Shown: positions 11,176-21,834 of the stretch, piece by piece
Position numbering within the stretch: the first letter of the stretch is position 1
Layout of the letters: each line of letters starts with the position of its first letter
Assembly (NCBI GenBank): GCA_036365515.1
Contig: CM070877.1
Span: 69,781,522-69,845,521, forward strand
DNA from: Torymus aiolomorphi
Lineage: Eukaryota; Arthropoda; Insecta; Hymenoptera; Torymidae
Direction: 5' to 3'
DNA length: 64,000 nt
The notes under the pieces: generated by a model
Told to the model about the DNA's origin: nothing
Seen by the model: the letters and a program-made list of their open reading frames with translations, nothing else
Database searches by the model: none
Position numbers and translations under genes: made by a program

Positions 11176-12122
11176 TTACCGAAATTTTGATCGATGGAAT
11201 TCGTCTAAAAGGTTTCCTTCAAGACTTTTAAGTTTGTTTACTATTTTTTCGGTGATCTTATTTTCTAAATTTGTAAAATTATCATGAATCATTCTATTGA
11301 TATTGCTTTCAAAATTATTTAATTTATTTTTCAATATGCTATTTTCCTCCATCAAGTCACACTGTTTGCTCTGCAACTCCACCAGCTTGGAGTTTTGAGC
11401 GCGAGCTATAGAATCGAGTTCGCAAAAACTATCACATACCGTCGTTATTTGTGTCTGTAATGCTGGAAAATAATTAACAGACTCACCCAGGTCATCAAGT
11501 TTGCGCGAAAGCGGCTCTATAGTAGTGGTGAAACTTGAGGAAAGGAAAGAGATGGAAGTGTTAATCGTAGCAATCTGGTCTGCGATCGCGCCGGCACCTA
11601 ATTTTTGCGCGAACTTGGAATTGACTTTAATGTTACTTGCGCTATCGTTTTGCTGATTAGCCGGAGTTAGTGTCGTATCGAGGAGGATTTTACGCGAGGT
11701 GTTATTCATAGTAGCCGGTAATATCTGCCTACGTTTCCCCGGGCCCATTGGTGATGGCGTAAATATACTGAGCCGCGAGTGCGGCAGTTGTGTTGGTATT
11801 GTGGTGACAGTATTATTATTACTCGACGGCTTGAATCCTCCTGCGGACGATGCCTCTGCAGCCGATGAGACCCCTTCTCCTTTAGTTACAGGAGAGGTGT
11901 TATTAACCGATGCAAATAGTGTAGGCTCAACACTTAGACGCTTATGTTGGATGGCGTCATATCTCTTTTGACGCCGCTGTTCCATTGCACGGCCATTTTC
12001 CTTCCTGCGCATTTGGTGTGGCACGGCTTTTTGCAATCCGAGCAAAAATTAACGCACGCATTAATGAGTGGTTTGATGGTATCACCACATACTATGCCCT
12101 TTATGCCAGCGCTTAGAGCCAT
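11176..12122 (-). pseudogene. LINE ORF1 with PHD-like finger and coiled coil
   Basis: This is the nucleic-acid-binding protein of a Jockey/CR1-like LINE. The first part (from 12122) has cysteine-histidine spacing of a PHD-type finger: CGD ... CVNFCSDCKKPCHTKC. After a one-base frame change near 11990-12010 the long frame continues. It has a low-complexity linker, then a coiled coil of about 120 residues (heptad-like leucines, from LDDLGESVNYF to NKLKSLEGNLLDEF), and ends at 11176. Such ORF1 proteins chaperone the element RNA. ORF2 is almost completely lost. It faces the LINE at 9373-11024 tail to tail. Confidence 0.75.
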
Positions 12123-12680
12123 GAAGTACGAGTTAAAAGGACAGATTTGTAAAGTTGCAGTTTAAACGTGCCGCCGCTCCCGATGATAACTGGGTATGCT
12201 CACGCGGTAAGACAGCAACAGCCGGTAAGGCATGTCTTAGATGAGAGGCTGAGCAAAGGCGCAAGCGAGCCCTAGCGATAGGAGCGCCTGGCTCGCGCAC
12301 GAACTGCGCGAAATGTGCTGCACGTGGCAAAGACAAGGAAAACGCTGACTCACTCAAAAACTTCTATGATGAGAAAAAAACAGCTGGCGAGGGTCGTGGG
12401 CTTACCAGCAGACGACGACACACAGCTGGTAGTCTGGTCCTTGCAGCTGACACTGGACAGGCAGCGGGCCGCTGCAGCGAAGCAGAAGATAGGCTAGGTA
12501 GCAGACGTGGCAGCGCACGAAGACAGAGTGAGATTAGGGCGTCAGCATATCCAGGAAAAGGTCCCCGGCACATAAAGCTGGAGAGCAATGTCTCCAGTCT
12601 TTAGGCTGGGAGCTTGAGTGCCGTCTGAGGCCCCTTTTCCTAAAAGAATTTACTCCGAGGAGTAAAAAGAGCTATTAAAT
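12123..12680. other. Spacer without recognised content
   Basis: This is moderately GC-rich sequence, possibly the 5' UTR of the minus-strand LINE in its first part. Short frames exist on both strands, but none shows a domain or coherent codon usage. Confidence 0.4.
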
Positions 12681-12681
12681 A

Positions 12682-13008
12682 ATGCTACAAAGCGGGAGCA
12701 GAGGCAGACCGCGTCTACACTTACTGGCCGGCGAGAGAGAGAGACCGAAACAGAAGAAAAAGAAGAGACAATTTCGGCGATATCGGAAGGAGAGATCGAA
12801 TACCAGCAGTCCGTTTAGCCCGGGTAGCGTGACAAACACCGACGAGAGAGCAGGAACAAGCTCCGATGGAACAGTCGGCACGAGTACGGCAGCATACGGG
12901 CCGCTGAAGTGCTGGGACTGCCGGTTGCCTGGACACATTCGCCGAGATTTCCCGAATCGGCCGAGAGGCCCCCGGCGAACGAGTTCGTCCGCTGACGACG
13001 CGCAGTGA
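12682..13008 (+). pseudogene. Gag-like fragment with damaged zinc knuckle
   Basis: A 108-codon frame is rich in Arg and Lys and ends in CWDCRLPGHIRRDF followed by a basic proline-arginine tail. The spacing is that of a retroelement CCHC knuckle (CX2CX4HX4C), but the last cysteine is Phe (TTC for TGC). It is most likely the end of a Gag protein from an LTR element whose pol is not preserved here. The frame downstream (to about 13450) is purine-rich and without domains. Confidence 0.55.
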
Positions 13009-13742
13009 ACTCGCGAACACTGACGGGTTCGCTACGGAGCGAGGGAGACGAATCCTTCCTCTGTACGAAGCAGCGGAAGGGGGGCCTTCCTCCTCGAACA
13101 CGAGACATCACCTCCAAGAGACGAAGAAGCCGTTCGAGGATAAGAGATCGCGACCGCCGAGAGATCGATCGGTGAAGAGCGACCGAAAGCCGGCAGAGTG
13201 CCGTCGAGCCGCGAGCGTCATACAATCGGGTGAAAGCGTCCCCGGGGATGCCCGCATAGATCGGTTCGCATCGCGATACGGACGGCAGGAGGAGGAATCC
13301 GAGAAACCCCTGAAAGCCGTATAAAACGCGGAAGTTCCCAGGGCAACGACGAAAAGGAGAGCGAGATAAAGCGGTTGGAGGCAGGAACGGACGGAAGTTC
13401 GAGTCCTACGATGTCTCGCCGGGGAGGTAGCCGACGTGCCCCCGTATAAGGGGGATTCAAGGATGCAGAGCTGATTATTCAGGGTATAGTCCGCGTCTGG
13501 ACGGGAGATGTAACGGCTGGTGCGTCAGTGTGTGTATATGTACACGAACACGGAGCTTGGATCGAGTCGACCTCCGGCGCACGGGATGCACACGGGTAGA
13601 TGCCCGAAAACGTAAACATACCGCGGCCTTGGAAAAGGCAAGGATGACGAGTTCGGCATGAGGCTTCGCGAATAGAGTCGAACTTGTCCTCGTGTTTCTC
13701 CGGGGGTTTCTTACGTGTGTGTGTGTATGTGTGCGTGCGTGC

Positions 13743-13791
<49 letters not shown>

Positions 13792-13795
13792 TGTG

Positions 13796-13830
<35 letters not shown>

Positions 13831-14770
13831 GTGTAGTTGCGCGCACGTGTAGCTGTGCGAAAAATACCGAGCGCAAGTACGACACATAAGCCTCGAAATG
13901 AAAATCCGCGGCAACCTTGCGCGAGGGGGGAAGGAGAACGAGAGACAGAGCCCGGGAGTATCGCTTACGCCGCAGCAGAGGGGAGCTGCCTGGAATCCGC
14001 GAGAAGATCACGAGGCCCACACCCGCGATAGAGGAGTCGCGGGGGTGCACGTGTGCGAGACGAGCGAGAGAGAATCGCTCGCGAGTGCAGTGAACGGTGT
14101 GCGGAAGAGTGCGAGAGCGAGAGCCGCGGTGCAGCACGAGAAGAGAGAGAAGGGCGCGACGCGGCCGAGAGCAGTTACGGCCGAGCCGACTAGCGGTACC
14201 GAGAGAGACAGAGGCAAGACACGCAGCTCGGGGACACGGCCGATGGCTAGCTGCGGCCGAGCCGACCCGTCGACGGCGAGAAGAGAGATAGAAAGAGAAG
14301 ACAGACACGCGGCAGGCAAGGGAGCCTAGCGACGAGAGAGGGAGAGAGAGAGAGAGAGACGCAAGGGGCGCGCAAACCAACACCGGCGCCCGCCTCCACG
14401 CCGGGACTACTGAGGAAGTAAGTCCTGGCCAGGCGCGCACTTTCCCCGCGGACGAAGAGCGTCCTGGAAACGGAGACGGGCGAGCGAGCGAGGCCGCCGA
14501 CGCGCGCGCGAGCGTCAATTGTACGCGGCGATCGGCGGCGCGGGCCGACTTTTGCGCGTACATGTGTGCGACCGAGCACACACGTACTTCGCGTGCGCGA
14601 GCGCACCACCCGGACCGGCGCGTACATATAGCACGCGCCGCGCGTTTACTGTACTTATCCAGTAGCCCCTGAGAGCAATAAACTCCAGTATTCTTTTATA
14701 CTTGTTCGCATGTTATTTCGCGCGCCCATCCCCATCCAATTCCCTACTCAGTGGCACGGTGTGAAAAATA
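13009..14770. other. GC-rich region, possible LTR-element remnant
   Basis: This contains long open frames on both strands that I attribute to composition (Arg- and Ser-rich strings), not to genes. A GTGC/GT microsatellite lies at 13714-13834. A polyadenylation-like AATAAA at about 14678 lies in a segment that looks like the end of a terminal repeat, but I could not find its partner. Purine repeats (GAGA) occur around 14330-14360. Confidence 0.4.
13714..13834. repeat. GTGC and GT compound microsatellite
   Basis: GTGT at the left is followed by about fifteen GTGC/GCGT units and then (GT)n to 13834. Apparent ORFs here are repeat translations only. Confidence 0.95.
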
Positions 14771-14786
14771 CCGCCGGCCTCCGCGG

Positions 14787-14809
14787 GCGCGAGTACTCAG
14801 TACTCGCGC
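14787..14809. repeat. Perfect 23-bp palindrome
   Basis: GCGCGAGTACT, one C, then AGTACTCGCGC form two 11-base arms. It sits at the change from GC-rich to AT-rich sequence. It could be a binding site or a scar; nothing else supports a role. Confidence 0.7.
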
Positions 14810-14829
14810 GATTCTGAGCAGCCGGGACA

Positions 14830-16620
14830 GCACGCTCGGAGAGAGAGGGCGACGACGAAGTCGCGTGTTGTAACGAACTGAAAAGGCGCGGCTGCTGTTG
14901 AGAGTAGCCGACGGCGAGCAACAGCGCGGAGCTGACGGGCCGCTAATCGCCGAGGGTTTGCACGAGCCCGTGCGCGCGCCTGTCTATTGCTGCGCCGTTC
15001 ATCGGCAAGTCCGTTTCGAGATATAGCGCACCGTGGACAAAAACAAAATTGTCTATAAATTTGGAGCTGATACATGGAGCCGTTCTCAAGAAATTACAAT
15101 TGAAAAAAAAAGTTAAAAAAATTTTAACCTCAAATATTTCTGAAATTTCTGGACTAATTTTGCCCAAAGAACTCGACCGAGAGCTATTAAAAATCTACCT
15201 CTACAAAAAATTTCACAGCAATTAAGTCAATTTTACTTCCGTAATCGTTGGACATACAAAACTCATTTTTTTCACATTTCAATTTTTTTCTCAAAAACTA
15301 GTAGACAAAATGAATTCAAATTTTTACAGATTACATCTATTTATATTCTGCATTGTCATGATTTTTCTCAAGAAAATTGACCGTTTAGTTTAGGAGTTAT
15401 AAGCTTTAAAAAAAAACACATTTTTGTTAATAACAAAAAAACCGTGATAGCTAGAGAATTTTTTTTTTTTTTAGAAAATATAGGTATTTGATGCTCTTTG
15501 CAATGATATCCATTCAATTTAAATATCTCGATCTTATTAAAAAAAAGCAAAACTCAATTTTGAGAAAATCGAAAATTCGAAATAAAACAAAAACGCATTG
15601 GTCAATCAAAAAACGAATTTACTCGCCATCACAAAAAAAAAAAATAAAATAAAAAAATAAGACCTATCCGGTCAAAATTGATCGAGTAGAAGCTGAGATC
15701 CAGGTGTATACACGCACACACGCACGCACGCACGCACGTACGCACGCACGCACGTACGCATGTACGCACGCACGCACGTACGCACGCACGCACGCATGCA
15801 CACACACACATCCATACAGACATTTTTCAAAAATTATCTATTTTGATTCCTAACACCTCGAAAAACAATTATAACATGTTTTTACAATAACTCAAAAAAT
15901 TACTATCACAAAGCTTCCTCTAGGAGGAAGCAAAATATGCTCAACAGGCTACCGACAATCACCAAAAAGAAAACCATCCGATTTTTGCTACAGCTGCATC
16001 AACGCTTTTAGAAAAAAAGATGCAACACTTCCGATATTTATAATAAACATAAAAAAAATTAAATATATAATAATAATAAAAAACTAGCTGCTCACGGACT
16101 CACGGGTGTTCGTTCCTAACTACATATACCTATACAATCTCAATTACAAAAAAATACTTGCGCACATATGCATATATATACACTAATCCGCGAAAAGGAG
16201 AAAAACAGTAGGAGAATGCTCAATACTGATGCATTCGGCAACGGCAATCTGGCTTAGCCCTGCGACCTGCGTACCATGAATACTTATACTGCAGCAGTTG
16301 TAACGGCTACGCTAGGTACCTCGGCTCACGGTCGTACACATTTTCCGGACCTATGTATACTACCGTGCCTCGGCTAGGCTGCGTTCGCACACCAAGAACA
16401 GCGGAAAAACACATGCGACTCGTGCGACCGCGAGGTATAAGATATATTTATATATATGATCGCGCGCGCTTTCTGCTACTGCTGAGTAGTGCGGCGTGCC
16501 GTCAGCCGTGGCGCACATGTGTCCATGGTGTGTGTTGTCAATAATCGAATCGTCTGGCTTCCGGCGTCCCCAGCGATGACTGGCTGCTGTAGTATGCTGC
16601 CCTGGTGAATCGTGTTCGCC
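14830..16620. other. AT-rich non-coding repeat with ACGC microsatellite
   Basis: No coding frame is credible here. From 15060 to 15650 the sequence is A- and T-tract rich. At 15700-15805 there is a CACGC/ACGC microsatellite flanked by GAGATCCAGGTGTATAC and by CATCCATACAGACATTTTT. A similar arrangement (ACGAACGGACATACACACATA) recurs at about 17811-17832, so both may belong to one dispersed family. The last 500 bp are more balanced in base composition and unassigned. Confidence 0.5.
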
Positions 16621-16639
16621 CTTTCATCGTGTTCGTCGA

Positions 16640-17150
16640 TTGTCGATGATTCGTCGGAGATGGGAAGGCAGTGTGTCAGCGGCGAGAGCAGATTTAGAAA
16701 GCATTTTCTCGTTACTAACCTCTCTGATGTGTGAGCTGATGGTACTTTCGCTTGTTGCAGGTATCTGTGGCAGCGAGAGTAGTGTAAACGACGGGCACTG
16801 CTGCAGACTGTTTCTTGGGTGTGGAAATGTTGTCTGAGTCATCTATTTATTAATTATATGTGGTTTTTAGGTGCTTAACTTTCCTTGTTTGGCTCTTACA
16901 CTAGCGACTATTTGTACAGTTAAGTTGCTGCTTGTGTCTTCAGCGTCTTCAGTGAAACAACGGTTTAAGGTCTCCACCGGTTCTTCCCCTCTAGTTGTTA
17001 CAGGAAGCTGGTACAGTGAGTGAACAACAGCCATTGCTGCAGACTTTTCCTTTGTATGGTATGTTTTCTTTTGTATGTTTTTTTGAGTCATCTATTTATT
17101 AGTCATATGTGGTTTTTAGGTGCTCAACTCTCCTCGCTTGTCCCCCAGAA
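16640..17150. repeat. Tandem duplication, about 240-bp unit
   Basis: Two copies share a start around CTGCTGCAGACT (16798) or TTGCTGCAGACT (17034), the core GTCATCTATTTATTA (16839 and 17087) and GTGGTTTTTAGGTGCT (16860 and 17109). On the minus strand each copy opens a short frame starting MTQ of about 72-74 residues. The two translations align only weakly, so these frames may be accidental. Function is unknown. Confidence 0.6.
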
Positions 17151-17239
17151 TAGGGACTGATCTGCTGTTCATGCGCTTTGCTGATCCCTAGGCTGAGGCA
17201 GTCCCTGACATTGAAACACAATTGACGGTCTCTGTCAGT

Positions 17240-17520
17240 TAATATTATCTATAACTTTTACATTCAACATTTTTGTGTAAAATCAAATCCTGTCAAGTTA
17301 TAGCCGAAAATCGTCCATTTTATGTATATTTAGGCCTTAAAAATCGTTTTTATGAGTTCAACTCGTCAGGAATTGATTGTACAAAAAAATGTTTAACAGG
17401 AAAAAGTTTTATTTTAATATTATCTATAACTTTTACATTTAACATTATTGTGTAAAATGAAATCCTGTAAAGAAATAGCAAAAAAATGACTATTTTTGAT
17501 GATTTTAGCGGTTTTTTCGC
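17240..17520. repeat. Direct duplication, about 176-bp unit
   Basis: TTAATATTATCTATAACTTT occurs at about 17240 and again at 17416. Each is followed by a similar segment with GTGTAAAAT(C/G)AAATCCTGT. The sequence is non-coding. The stretch from 17520 to 17990 is AT-rich and shows nothing else. Confidence 0.65.
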
Positions 17521-18206
17521 TATTACATTGTTAAATATTGTTCATAGAAAAAAATTTTCCATGTAACAAAGACGTGTTTTAATTAGTTTTAGCAGATGCA
17601 TTTGTTGTTTTTTGACGTAAAATTAATTTGTTCACATTATGTTCAAAAACCGATTTTTTCAAATTTTTATTTGCTCTGGCGTTTTTTTATTTGTTGATCG
17701 ATTCGGCTCGGTATAAGACTGAGCTTACTTATAATTAGATGAGTATCTGGGTCAATATTCGTTAAGATCTATTGGAAATTCGCAGAGATATTCCATAAAC
17801 TTGACTACATACGAACGGACATACACACATACACCATAAAAAACGCCTAAAATGAACCAATTCTGGGTGGAAAATAGTTTTTATGCAACAAATTGTTCGT
17901 TTTTGAAATGTTACAATTTTCGCTCTAGTGAAAATATAAGGGTCTCCCGAGAAGCGGTCGTGCCTAAAAAAAAAGGAAAAATTGATCCTCATGCAATTAC
18001 TTCCAAAGAATTAGAGCTCTCGTAAAATTGCTGATTTTCAAATTCTTCTCGTCGGCTGGCTACTAAATCTAAATTACTGGATAATGATGAGTCTCTTTTA
18101 GTTGACAAAAGAGGAAATAAAAAATTATCAAGCGATACTGTAGATCAAGTAAGACTGTTTTATGAAAGTGATGATAACAGTAGAATTATGCCATGCTACA
18201 AAGATA

Positions 18207-18397
18207 TGGGTCTGAAGTTTGCATCGTTGGAGTGCAACGAAATCATTTTTTACGATTAATTAAAGTTGTTATGCAATGGAAATATACTATAAAACAATAA
18301 ATCTATACACAAAACTAATATTAATTATTATAAACTTGAAGTAATATCAAATATTTTTTTATTTCGTTGCACTACAACGTTGCAAACTTCAGACCCA
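18207..18397. mobile_element. 191-bp MITE with 37-bp TIRs and 10-bp target duplication
   Basis: The element starts TGGGTCTGAAGTTTGCA and ends with the inverse of it; 35 of the 37 terminal bases pair. Both sides are flanked by TACAAAGATA (18197-18206 and 18398-18407). Removing the element and one duplicate restores the open reading frame of the surrounding transposase-like gene (..MPCYKDSKC..), which confirms the ends. A 9-10 bp duplication suggests a Mutator-like or Phantom-like origin; this class call is inference. Confidence 0.9.
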
Positions 18398-18639
18398 TAC
18401 AAAGATAGTAAGTGCATAAAAAATGAAGATAGATCAAAAAACTACATGCAGAAAAGACTTGTTTTGTATAATCTGAGAGAACTATACATAAAATATAAAG
18501 AAATGTATCCCAATTTGAAAATCGGTTTCACTAAATTTGTGGAATATCGTCCTTAACATTGCGTTTTAGCCGGTGCTAGTGGCACTCATTCGGTTTGTGC
18601 ATGCGTTTACCACCAAAATATCAAACTTTTGTTAGCTGG

Positions 18640-19075
18640 CTTGAGGGGGTTTCACCCAAAACGCCTTTTCTTAGAAATTTCTCTAAATTTTGACCAGGTG
18701 TTGATAATACTATTGTCTATAAGATATTTCTATCTAAGAACTCCCAGCGGTTTAGTTCTCGAGATATTAAATATCAAAGTCGCGCATTTTAACACAGCGC
18801 CTTATGGAACGGCCCACGCGAAATGAACGTTTTCGTTTGTAACTCGAAAAGTTTTCTTAACAATTTTTCTAAAAACCGAAATGTTATTAATGACATCTAT
18901 TAGAACAAGACCTTCAAATCTGAGAAAGCCCAGCGGTCTCGTTCGTGAGATACGTTAATTGATAGTGCGGAATATCAGGTTAGATTTCAAGCGCGCGTGA
19001 GACGCATGCATGGCGAGGGGAAAGAGAGCGGGAGCGCCGCTGGCGTGCACGCTTGCTGTGCACACACAGACAGGC
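18640..19075. mobile_element. Probable insertion inside the transposase-like gene
   Basis: The protein breaks off after NIKLLLAG and resumes at FDKMNTYKDC; the 430 bp between them are non-coding. Inside, a segment around CCCAGCGGT is repeated about 187 bp apart (18740 and 18928), each with a CTCGAGATA or CGTGAGATA follow-up. I could not fix terminal inverted repeats or a target duplication, so the class is unknown. Confidence 0.55.
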
Positions 19076-20796
19076 GTTTTTGATAAAATGAATACTTACA
19101 AGGATTGCATAGCTCAAATAGTATGTAAAAATTCAACAACAAAGTGTTATTTAAATGAGTGCTCTAATTGTCCTGGTGTTGAATCACTAAAAAAAGATTT
19201 AGAATTATTTCTTGAGAACTCTGACGTTAATGAAATTAAATTTCAGATATGGCAAACAACTGATGGATCGGCATTAGAAACTCAAACTGTTTCTAATTCA
19301 TCATGTATAGACATCTTTTTTCCTCTTTTGCATAAACTCAAGACTCATTCTTTCATCTCGAAACAACAGGCATCTTATTTTAAAATCTTAAAAGAATCCT
19401 TATGTAAAGGAGAATTTTTAATTTCCCTAGATTTTTCAGAAAACTATGCTTTTATTGCACAATTCGCAGCTTTCCACTATAATAATAATCAATGCAGTTT
19501 GGCGACAATAGTCATTCGCTATAGGGAATCAGATTCCAAAATTGAACACAAAAGCATGGTAGTTTTTTCAGCCAATTTAATTCATGATGCCATAGCCGTT
19601 TACTTAATCCAAGAAATTATAATTAATTACCTTAAAAAATCTTTTGATTTTGTTAAAAGTCATTTATTTTACTGATGGAGCAGCGCAACATTTTAAAAAT
19701 AAACATCACTTCGAGAATCTTGTTCATCACTATGAAGATTTTTCTGTTGAAGCTGAGTGGCACTTTCATGCAACTGCTCATGGGAAAAATGCATGTGATG
19801 GAATTGGTGCTTCCGTGAATAGCAATGCTAGGCGAGCAAGTTTGCGGAAAGTATCCGACAATTATATATTGATGCCACAAAATCTTTACGAGTGGCAACT
19901 AAATATTTTGAAAATATTGTTTGTTTTTTTTCATCAAAAGATAAATATTTAGAAACTAGACAAAAATTAAAACGACGATTAAAATCAGCAAAAACTGTGC
20001 CTGGAACTCTGTCATTCCATTGCGTTAAATTTTTATCAGACACTAAACGATTAGAACTAAAACTATTCTCAGTATCAGAAAAATTCCAATTATACCCACC
20101 AATCAAAAAAGAAAAAGAATGTAAAGATCAAAAGGAAAAAAAACAAGTATTGAGAAAAGACCTATCAAAATAAATTCGACTAAAAATAAAAAAATTAAGA
20201 AATAAACAAAAAATTAACATGATTTAGAATTTTAATATGTGGACTTTCATACAAATTAACGTTTACATTCCTCCCCTAGGGGCTGCAGGACCTTGTCGCG
20301 TGTCATGAGGGTGACCCACCTTGGTGGGGAACTCGGGTGGACCGGTGGGGAGGCTTAGTCAGCGCGGGAGGGCAAGGGTGAGGTGGAGCTGTATGCATGT
20401 GGCGCCCTATAAACGGGTAGTCCGGGCGAGTGAGGGGCTCCCTATAAATGGGAGGCCTGGTGTGAAAGTGGTGGCAACCCGTAACAGGGTTCGTCCAAGC
20501 GTGTGTGTAGGGTAGGTAAGTCCCGGCTACAGCCTGGCCTAGGCTGGATCGCGCTGATGCCCAACAGGCAGCCCCCATCCAAGGTGGTGGACTGGATGGG
20601 TATACTCACCCCCTGATCTGAAGGTGTCATGCGACCCATGCCGATGTAGATTCGTGGCCCTCGGGGTATTGGAGTGGTCTCTAACGGAGCCTCAGAGGCA
20701 CCTGGTGCAACCTCTGAGTAATTTAGTTGCCTTACCGGCGCATGCGGGGCTCTGCGGCGGCGGACCGTTATTTCCCTAGCTGCTCGTGGGACCAAC

Positions 20797-21834
20797 ATGG
20801 CAGATGTAATTAAAATAAATAAAGAGGACGGCAAGGGCACAGAACCTGCCACGGAAACCACCGAAAGGGACGAGGCTTCCTCTCCCATGGAGGTGGCGGA
20901 GAAGACGTCCGGCGCACACAATAGGCGTCTGCGCTGGCTGAAATATATCGAGGAAAAGAAAAGGCGGAGGCGGAGGGGATACCACCCCAGCCTCTCCCTC
21001 CTTTGAGGAAAGCTGGGGCCAAGCACAAGGCGAAGCTCTTGGTAGGGGCTAGTACCCACCAGGCTGAACCTAGTAGCACAGGCCCAGGCGGAGCTGAGGG
21101 GCGAGTGGCAGAGGAGAGGAAGAGGAAGCAACGAAGCATTTCTGACCCCTCTGTTAAGCCTGCCAGCAAGAGAAACAGGCAGGGGCCTAGCCACGCCGAA
21201 AGCGGAGGACCGTCATACTCCAATATCTCCGCTAACCTACCCAGGGTCCTGGTGACCTTCGGGGAAAGTATTAGCGAGGGATGGAAATGACGGCCTTCGA
21301 TCACCTTAAAGGGGCGGCGATGGACAAGATCGTGGACATACCGGAGGACGGGTTTGTTCCGCGGTTCAGGGACACCTTTGTAAGGGAGGGGGTAGCGACC
21401 TTCATTTGTAATGATGGGGAGTCGGAGAGGTGGCTGCGAGAGGCAGTGCCGTCCATCAAACTCGATGATGGGACTCTGGCGAGGATTGTCCTCCCGGAGG
21501 AACTCATCAAGAGGGTCAATGTGACGGCACTGGTACCGCCGCCAAGAAGAGAAGCCTCCCAGTTGGTCAAGCTCCTGGGGCGCCAGAACCCGGAGTTGGA
21601 TGTATCAAAGTGGAGGATTTTCCAGTGCTTGGAGAGGGGCTTGCCTCCTTCGCCTGGGGGTTGACGAGGCCACTCTGGGAGTGCTAGAGGCCAGGGGTGG
21701 GAAGGCCTTCCTGGGGACAAGCGAGATCACCTTTAGGTGGTCTTCGAGGTACCGGGAAGGCGAGGACGCGAAAGGGAAGCAGGATGATGTAGGTGCGGGA
21801 CAGCATTGGAATGGCTGATACGCAAGTGGACATC
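20797..21834 (+). pseudogene. LINE ORF1 (DUF4780-like), frameshifted
   Basis: ORF1p binds element RNA. The frame opens MADVIKINKEDGKGTEPATE and is charged and disordered. It changes frame near 21000 (a Lys/Arg-rich linker continues as KAGAKHKAKLLVG) and near 21285. The folded domain follows: GVATFICNDGESERWL, then LPEELIKRVNVTALVP and WRIFQCLERG. After a further shift near 21650 it ends with KAFLGTSEITFRWSSRY. The pattern fits the DUF4780 domain found in ORF1 of LOA elements. No zinc knuckle is present, as expected for that clade. Confidence 0.7.

Larger units (their letters stand above)
18000..20173 (+). pseudogene. Decayed DDE-like (RNase H-fold) transposase-type gene
   Basis: Pieces of one protein lie in order on the plus strand. 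First VDQVRLFYESDDNSR (about 18137-18190), then NYMQKRLVLYNLRELY and KIGFTKFVEYRP, then GASGTHSVCACVYHQN (to about 18640). After an insertion comes a Cys cluster (CYLNECSNCPG, near 19149-19180), then LISLDFSENYAF (near 19420-19455), YFTDGAAQHFKN (near 19667-19700) and EWHFHATAHGKNACDG (near 19755-19805), with a Lys-rich tail to 20173. I recall a multicopy arthropod family with these blocks; the Asp-containing motifs suggest an RNase H-fold nuclease, but I cannot give an official name. It has a stop in FVEYRP*, frame changes near 19650-19680 and 19900, and two insertions. Confidence 0.6.

Noticed and set aside
9373..12122. Twin-priming inversion of one LINE insertion
   Set aside because: In twin priming the inverted 5' part lies upstream of the 3' part; here the inverted ORF1 piece lies downstream of the tail, so two separate insertions or a rearrangement fit better.
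13475..14581. 368-codon open frame on the minus strand
   Set aside because: Its translation is Arg/Ser/Thr-His strings over a GT/GTGC microsatellite and GC-rich DNA, with overlapping open frames on other strands. Composition explains it.
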